Source: Cryptomeria japonica (taxonomy: Eukaryota; Streptophyta; Pinopsida; Cupressales; Cupressaceae). From it: a DNA stretch of 64,000 nucleotides. Below the pieces are notes generated by a model. It did no database searches. It saw nothing but the letters and a program-made list of their open reading frames with translations, and was not told the DNA's origin. How positions within the stretch are numbered: the stretch's first letter is position 1; every line of letters starts with the position of its first letter. The position numbers and the translations under genes are program-made. Of the stretch, positions 57,162 through 64,000 are shown one piece after another. The stretch is from positions 167,445,521 through 167,509,520 of the forward strand of contig NC_081406.1 in assembly GCF_030272615.1 (NCBI RefSeq). Reading direction: 5' to 3'.

Positions 57162-60159
57162 ATGATTACTTCTAAGCCAATGGAAGTTGTAGAGGCAGAA
57201 CAAATTGTGTCATATAATGCATTATCACAAGTTCCTAGTGGAGTTTTGGTTAAAGGAGATTTGTCAAGTTATATTTATTCTAAGATAGAGGATCTAGGAT
57301 CACTATACATTTACACTCAGCTAAAATCCCTCTGTAATGAGAATGGAAAGATTCAATCACAGCATGATAGGGTTTTTGAGAAGGGTTTTCATAACTCCAC
57401 TTATTTTCTAAAAGATTTTGAGGAAGAGCATATCAAAATTATTTTGATTCGGGTTCATGGTGAGAATATGTACTTAGAGAGAACTCACACAATTACCAAG
57501 GAAGCCATTCAAGCTATAACTGGTTATTTCTCAACCGGTGAAGTACCTGAGCTAAGACAAATTTCAAAAGAGATGGTATTCTCACTAACCGGTTCAACAT
57601 ATGATAAGTGTACCTTTTTTGTTAATAATATCAGAGACCCGGCTATGAAACTGGTATCAATGGTGATAAGCTACTAGATATTTTACTCTAGTAGACTAAA
57701 TAGTGTTCCATCTACAACATTTCATACAGCTTACAAGATGATAGCTAAAAATGCAGATTATGATCTTTGTGAGGCAATTAGAAGACAATTATTTCTAAAT
57801 TTGCAATCTATCAAGAAGGGCAACAGTCTAAAGTTCAAGTATGGACAACTATTGGTCAGGTTATTCTTTTATTTTCAAAATTTTCTACCGAGAATAGGTG
57901 ATATTGAATGGTCACAAGACTTACCGGTATCCGCACAAATCAAGAACAACATCAAGGCTGTAAAGAATACTTTTCCTGCTACTATGAATAAGTATTTCAA
58001 TGAGTTTCAGAAGAAGATGAGCATGAGAATGAGATTGCCTGAAGATGTGGTAAAACATTTTGCAAAAGAAATTGTTTTCTTAGTTACCACTGATTTTTTT
58101 TTTATGCAAGCAATTGAGCCGAGAAAAGAAGAAATGGAAGATATGAGTTATGAGGTGAACCATGACTTATTGGTTGGTTATGCTAATAACCTATTAGCAT
58201 CTCCTAAAGATAAAAAGAAGGCAAAACTAGATATTGTGGTATTCCAAGATGCACAAGCTAAAACCAGTATTGCTCCTGCCACAAGTGGGAAAGGAAAGAA
58301 AAATAAAACTGATGAAGCACCTCTAGAGATGAAGAATACAAGGGTGACTCAGATTATCCAAACCAAAAAGGAACCGGCACCTAAAGTCTATACAAAGAAG
58401 GAGAATGTATCAAAGAGGAGAAGTCGAAAACTTATTCTCCAAGAAGAATCTGAGGGTACTGACACTGAAAAAGAACCTAAGAATATGAAAGCTACCAATA
58501 GAGTAGAAAAGTCAATAAAGGAAGTGCCAAAGGCAACTCTGCCTATTGATATATCAAATTTCAAGCCTGATACCCATTTTGAAAGAACAGTGAAGACATT
58601 AGGGAGGAACATATTTGACAATGTCAAAGAGTATTTTGATTCCTTCACTAAAGATGAGAAGAGGCAAATCATTCAATAGGTAATCAATCATTTGTGTCAT
58701 TACACTAGATTCCCACATGATCTTGAAAAGGATATCTCAATTTCTTTGTACAGTATTCTTTTGGATAAATGGGAGGAAGCTATAAAATTGGAAAAAGAAA
58801 TTATTGATGAGATATTTGTGCAATACTTTCCTAATTTGTCTATGGATGAAATAAGTGTTTTAGTTGATCAATACAAAATTCAATTTTCTTTCAAAGCAAG
58901 GAGATTGAAGCTACTTAGTGGAAAGAGGGCGATTATTGAGACTGAGACTCATCAAATAGCCTATGACATCAAATGGATGGGAGAGCTCATACAATCCTCT
59001 CAGAAAGAGGAAGATGTTGTTAATCAACCTGAAATGGATGAAGAAGAAGCTGATGAGGTCTATCCTATCAAGAAGAAAGATGACACCGTTATTCATGTTG
59101 TTGATGATGTTCAGGATATAGTTGATCTATTTGGAGACAACACTGCACCAGATATGGAGCCTCCTAAAATCACTAATATACAGGTTACCTTAGTTGAGCA
59201 ACCAACAACTCAACCAAAAGTGGTCAATCCACCGGAACCTAAACAACTGGAGAAACTCCAATCCCCATCGGTTTTACAAGATACTCGGAAGGAGTCTATG
59301 GAAAATGTTTTAACATAGACTTTTGAATAGGAAGCAGAGAAAAATCTAGAGAAAGCGATCATTAAGGTTACATCCTCTGAACTGGAAATTGATGAAGATT
59401 TCTTTCTCTATCAATATTGATGAGGATGATGATGATTTATTAGGCATTTCAAGGCCTATCAATGTTGACAACATGAGCACATCTGAATTGATGAGGATTG
59501 CAAGTGTTATGCAATCTAGAGCGCATAAGAAGAGACTTAAAGAGAAAAGGGTTGAAGCTGAAACAATTCAAAATGCAGTAGATATTCTATCTAGTCTACT
59601 ACTGGAAACTTCTACAGCACATTTGACAACCCCTATTAGAAAGCTTGGTCAATTAGTCACTGATGCATCTAACCAACTCACATCACTTGAAGAAGCAGCA
59701 CAAACCTATGCTGAGAAAAGTCACAAGAAGAAGTATGGGGAGAGACTTGCAAATGAGATTGGTACTGGCAAAATGGCTCTATCACATAATAAAGATTTAT
59801 TGAGAAAAGCTATTGAAATAGGAGGAAATTATCTTGCTCCTACCTCTAATGTTTCATTCTTTTATTTTGATATCACAAAAACACAAACAGAAACAGAGCA
59901 AGAGCTAGAAAGGATATGCAATGTACATGTCCCACTTTAGGACCCTATATTTGTTTTTAGCAAATATATAGATGATTTGCACAACAGGTTGGATAATTAT
60001 GATCATGAGAAGGAAAAGAGACTCCGGTCTCTAAAGGAACTCAAGAGTCTACTCACATCACAAGTGGACATAATACAAAGAGCCTACTCAAATGCAAAAG
60101 CTATCTTAGCAACTCCAAAAACCTATACACTGGATTCAATGGAAGAATTCCATACATAG
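57162..60159 (+). pseudogene. Accessory frame of B, about 1,000 codons, few lesions
   Basis: Start at the ATG at 57162. 57162-57677, 57738-58679 and 58692-59318 share one frame, broken only by in-frame stops. A small indel before 59389 shifts to the frame of 59389-59940 and 59977-60159. N-terminal part: globular and helical (T-I-T-K-E-A-I-Q-A-I-T-G, S-R-L-N-S-V, Y-D-L-C-E, L-V-R-L-F-F-Y-F-Q-N). Middle: Lys/Glu/Pro-rich and likely disordered. Next: helical (M-S-T-S-E-L-M). End: coiled coil. Clearly the homologue of the frame in A. Not recognised as a named family; function unknown. Confidence 0.75.
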
Positions 60160-60511
60160 CTTATGTCTACACTAGAGTACACTGAGAACGTGCTAGTGAC
60201 ATGGATAAATGCCATATCATAGTTGAATAAAAATTTTAATGTTATTTTCATGAGACTAGCCAATGCATGACTTTTGATACAGTTTTTTTTAAGTTGTTGT
60301 TGTATATGTTGAACACTTTGATACAAACTTTTCTATATATATATTTTGCTTTTTTAATTTGGCATTGTTGTCAAAGGGGGGGTAGAAATATGTATGTGTG
60401 TTTTTGAAAATTTTGTATAATGTATGCATTAAGGGGGAGCATGTGTATATGTGTAAATTTGTTTTGTATGCACACTTAGCTGTATTACTGTAAAATTTTC
60501 TAAGTATTGCC
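60160..60511 (+). other. 3' non-coding tail of B with purine tracts
   Basis: GGCATTGTTGTCAAAGGGGGGG (tract 60373-60382) and AAGGGGGAGC (60431-60440), spaced like the first two tracts of A. No tract sits directly before the LTR start at 60512. Confidence 0.6.
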
Positions 60512-60635
60512 TGTTGGTATTATGGATATGTTGCTTGGTTTTGTCATTGATGTCAACACTTATCAACACTTATCCTTCTAGAGATCTTTCATTATATTTA
60601 CTGACAAGTTCAGTGACTTATGCACAGTCACTAGT
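60512..60635 (+). mobile_element. Start of 3' LTR of B
   Basis: TGTTGGTATTATGG with TTGTCATTGATGTCAA at 60541-60556, the arrangement shared by the Copia LTRs here. Interrupted by K; CTAGT (60631-60635) is the presumed K target duplication. Confidence 0.65.
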
Positions 60636-61559
60636 TGTAATGTCCCCTTATGGGTTTAGGGATGCTTTAGCCATAATTAATCAATTTCAAGATACTTATG
60701 ACTCAGACTTAATATATTAGGAGACAACTCCACCTTAACATGCATCAAATCAATGATATTTCACAAATCAATCAATTAAATATTCATAAATAAATTATTC
60801 ATCCATCAAACATCCCTAGTTCTTAATGTAAGTATCAAACCAATTGTAATGTCCCCTATTAGGAACATCTCCTTCCCCACTTCTTAAATACTGATAGTAA
60901 TAACATGTTTTAGACTATACGTATACTAGTTTCTTATGTATTATGAATATATTTATGAAATTAAGTATGACTGTCATACATATTGTAGTCCATATTAATA
61001 TTACTATTTATTCTACATAAGAACATTATCGGGCTTCATATATTAAGCATACTTATTAAACACATCCCCATGCATACCACCAAGAACAAGGATGTTACTG
61101 CCTGTAACTTAATAATAGTTCTGATCTAATTTGATCCATGGTGATCCTACTAGATGTTTTTTATTCCTTTCCTTTATATCTCTCAATGTGAGGGAGAGGT
61201 CACACCTCTTCATCATGTATGCCCTTTGGCAAGAGACACACCCTTTCACCATTCTCTTTGATAGAGTGCAACTCTTCATTATTTCTGCCCTTTGAAAGGG
61301 ACACAACCTCTCATAATCAGATCTGCACTTCTCATTTCCAAATTATCCCCCCTCTCAAATGAGGTTCTCTTCTCCCTTTTATATCTCATTGTTGAGGGAG
61401 TCACAACCTTTCCTTTCATTTCTTTTGACTTTTCATTAACTTAATTAATTTTTAATTAATCATATTTAATTATATTTAATTATTTTACTTTATATTTTAA
61501 TTTAATTTTAAATATTTTAATTTTATTATTGAATTTTATTTCAAAGTGGGGACATTACA
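60636..61559 (-). mobile_element. 3' LTR of K
   Basis: TGTAATG to ATTACA on the plus strand. A second TGTAATGTCCCCT lies inside at 60845-60857. Purine tract GGGAAGGGCGGAT (minus) is adjacent at about 61560-61573. Confidence 0.9.
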
Positions 61560-63099
61560 ATCCGCCCTTCCCGAATTTGCTTGTCCTCAAGCAAATGTTT
61601 ATTTTAATTTCCTCAACTAAGTCATCTACCAACATGAGTTAAACAACAAAAAGCATATACATGGGAAACACGAAGCATACACGTGGAAGGCACAAAGCAT
61701 ACACATGGAAAACACGGAGCATACATATATGCAAACACAGAGTATACATGTGAATACACACATTGTGAAATTTCTTTCTTGTTATGAATAGAAACACAAT
61801 TAACACTAGCTTGATGCAAAAACATAAACACTCAATCTAGTTTGTGATTTCAGGTAGAGTATTTAAGAATTTCAAATGGAGTAAATATAATGAGTCTGAT
61901 TAGCCATATCGACAAAGAGGATAGATAGCACAATGTTTGGATACTTGCCTCAAGTATTAATTAAATGGACTATGCTTAACCCCCTATTCGCCATTAATGA
62001 AAGAGAAAAGATTTAGCCACAACGAGACGCCCGTAGCGCTTATCAGGCCCAAGAGCGGTACACTCCCCCTTGGCCCAACTGATGGCAGACTTTCAATCAT
62101 CCACATCGCGTTGCCTACCTGACAGATGCCTAGTTTCTGCTGACCTCATTGCTCTATCTCTCTCCCACACTAGTGGTGAATGTGAAGTATACATCTATTA
62201 TTAGTCAATTTGTTTAAGATTATACTGTTATCAATGAGATAATTCCATACTCATTCCCTAGTGAGACCAAGGAGAAGTAGGTGCAATAGGATGCCCGTAG
62301 CGCTTATCAGGCCCAAGAGCGGTACACTCTCCATTGGCCCAACTTGTGGCAGATGTTCGGTCATCCACAGTGGGTTGCTTACCTGATAGAGGCCTAGTTC
62401 CTGCTATCCCATGGCCCTATTCCCTTGTATCTTACTGGGTTTGGGTATGCAATTTATCCATTCATCATTACTTAATAATTAATCCATGGTTTCTTTATGG
62501 GACTAATCCTTGTGATCTTAAAATCACATTAATAATGCAATTTAATACTGACTTGTAATTTCAATAAATATTTGTGTATGCATTAGCCTTCTTCGTATTC
62601 ACTTCCTCAGTGAGATCAAAAGAATTTAGAAGCAATGAGATGCCCGTAGCGCTTATCAAGCCCAAGAGTGGTTTACTCCCCCTTGGCCTCACTAATGGCA
62701 GACCTACAATCGCCATAGCGGGTGATGTACCTGACTGAGGCCTAACATCTGCTAACCTCATTGCTCTACCCCATTTCCTCACTAATGGTCCATATGGAAT
62801 TTATGATTAATTTATTCTCAATTTAAATGCCAACTTATTATTATTATATATATATATATATTAAGTATTTTAAATGCCACATGGATATGCCTAGTTATCC
62901 ACTATTCTAATTTGAATTACTCTGAAGTCATACCCATTAAATATCTATTTGGCTAATAATAATATATTTTAAATTCATCTTACGAGATGGAACCCTTGTT
63001 GCTTATCGGTCATGGTATTTGCCTCTGTTTATTGACTAGAATAATTCGTTGATTCAATCTTACCCTACAAGGTGGCAAGATCATAGCTCTGATACCATT
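61560..63099 (-). mobile_element. Interior of K with three imperfect repeats
   Basis: Blocks of about 130 bp beginning GCCCGTAGCGCTTATCA at about 62029, 62293 and 62642 (spacings 264 and 349 bp). Each continues through a conserved GCCCAAGAG-x-GGT...CTTGGCC stretch, which can fold (CCAAG with CTTGG), and a TGGCAGA...CTGA...GGCCTA-type tail. No gag or pol. Confidence 0.85.
63086..63097 (-). other. Primer binding site of K (Met tRNA type)
   Basis: Minus strand TGGTATCAGAGC, an exact match to the usual site, two bases inside the LTR edge at 63100. Confidence 0.93.
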
Positions 63100-64000
63100 T
63101 GTAATGTCCCCTTATCGGTTTAGGGATGATTTAGCCATAATTAATCAATTTCAAGATACTTATGACTCAGACTTAATATATTAGGAGACAACTCCACCTT
63201 AACATGCATCAAATCAATGATATTTCACAAATCAATCAATTAAATATTCATAAATAAATTATTCATCCATCAAACATCCCTAGTTCTTAATGTAAGTATC
63301 AAACCAATTGTAATGTCCCCTATTAGGAACATCTCCTTCCCCACTTCTTAAATACTGATAGTAATAACATGTTTTAGACTATACGTATACTAATTTCTTA
63401 TGTATTATGAATATATATATGAAATTAAGTATGACTGTCATACATATTGCAGTCCATATTAATATTACTATTTATTCTGCATAAGAACATTATCGAGCTT
63501 CATATATTAAGCATACTTATTAAACACATCCCCATGCATACCACCAAGAACAAGGATGTTATTGCCTGTAACTTAATAACAATTCTGATATGATTTGATC
63601 CATGGTGATCCTACTAGATGTTTTTGATTCCTTTCCTTTATATCTCTCAATGTGAGGGAGAGGTCACACCTCTTCATCATGTATGCCCTTTGGCAAGAGA
63701 CACACCCTTTCACCATTCTCTTTGATAGAGTGCAACTCTTCATTATTTCTACCCTTTGAAAGGGACACAACCTCTCATAATCAGATCTGCACTTCTCATT
63801 TCCAAACTATCCCCCCTCTCAAATGAGGTTCTCTTCTCCCTTTTATATCTCATTGTTGAGGGAGTCACAACCTTTCCTTTCATTTCTTTTGACTTTTCAT
63901 TAACTTAATTAATTTTTAATTAATCATATTTAATTATACTTAATTATTTTACTTTATATTTTAATTTTATTATTGAATTTTATTTCAAAGTGGGGACATT
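63100..64000 (-). mobile_element. 5' LTR of K, cut by the window edge
   Basis: Same as 60636-61559 with about 16 substitutions and a 20 bp deletion near 63960. The sequence stops at GGGGACATT; the expected ACA lies outside. Confidence 0.9.

Larger units (their letters stand above)
52548..60635 (+). mobile_element. Copia/Sirevirus-like pol-less element B (3' end beyond window)
   Basis: Same plan as A: LTR, Met-type PBS variant, coiled coil, zinc knuckles, roughly 1,000-codon accessory frame, purine-tract tail, LTR start. The 5' LTR (about 52548-55031) is interrupted by solo LTR I. The 3' LTR starts at 60512 with TGTTGG and is cut by K at 60636. The left boundary is tentative, because the first 120 bp or so of the two LTRs are only loosely similar. 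No protease, RT or integrase seen. Confidence 0.7.
60636..64000 (-). mobile_element. Small non-autonomous Gypsy-like element K, continues past the window by a few bases
   Basis: LTRs at 60636-61559 (3', 924 bp) and 63100-64000 (5', lacking the last three bases or so). Ends TGTAATGTCCCC and GGGGACATTACA are perfect inverted repeats. The 1.54 kb interior has a PBS, a polypurine tract and three copies of a repeated block but no coding frame. The minus-strand tail (GAGGACAAGCAAATTCGGG before the LTR) resembles Gypsy ends. Roughly 2% LTR difference plus one 20 bp indel: young. Confidence 0.88.

Noticed and set aside
62000-62780. CRISPR-like array in K
   Set aside because: Three imperfect repeats of about 130 bp with unequal spacers in a plant retrotransposon; not a CRISPR structure.

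Overview
This 64 kb window looks like intergenic DNA from a large plant nuclear genome. A conifer or other gymnosperm is the best guess, because of the dense nesting of old, large LTR elements, but this is inferred from style only. I see no host gene, tRNA, rRNA or CRISPR array. Almost everything that can be named is a retrotransposon or a fragment of one, and nearly all coding regions are pseudogenes.

Layout. (1) 1-2563: the 5' end of a minus-strand Ty1/Copia element (C: LTR, PBS, gag, start of protease), running off the left edge. (2) 2564-4577: a 74-76 bp-period minisatellite whose units can form hairpins, then LTR-like DNA with a TATA box. (3) 4583-11208: a minus-strand Ty3/Gypsy element (D) with TSD TAATG. 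Its RT is fused by deletion to its 3' LTR, and its 5' LTR holds a solo LTR (9518-10247) and a tandem duplication. (4) 11214-13891: remnants of Copia LTRs, with one solo LTR nested in another (12355-13735). (5) 13892-14638 and 32733-34322: two halves of one minus-strand L1-like LINE. (6) 14639-32727: a pol-less Copia/Sirevirus-like element (A, TSD GAAAA) that splits the LINE. It is itself split by an 11.2 kb LARD-like non-autonomous element with 3.7 kb LTRs (17606-28831, TSD GGCTT). (7) 34328-50917: a solo LTR (F) interrupted by a 16 kb Tat-like Gypsy element (G, 34550-50544, TSD AATAT) with 4.95 kb LTRs. (8) 50923-52547: unresolved DNA and a Copia gag fragment. (9) about 52548-60635 and beyond: a second pol-less Copia/Sirevirus-like element (B), related to A, with a solo LTR in its 5' LTR. 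(10) 60636-64000 and beyond: a small non-autonomous Gypsy-like element (K) inserted in B's 3' LTR.

The most unusual content is a set of roughly 1,000-codon accessory reading frames. In G the frame lies inside the U3 part of both LTRs, so it is present twice. In A and B a frame of similar size occupies the place where protease, integrase and RT should be, behind a gag-like coiled coil and zinc knuckles. G also carries an archaeal-type RNase H between protease and RT, while its ordinary Gypsy RNase H has lost a catalytic Asp.

Relative ages follow from the nesting: LINE before A before LARD; LINE (probably) before F before G; B before K and solo LTR I. The two LARD LTRs differ at about 55 sites by eye (about 1.5%), and the two K LTRs by roughly 2%. 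The LTRs of A and of G are clearly more diverged.
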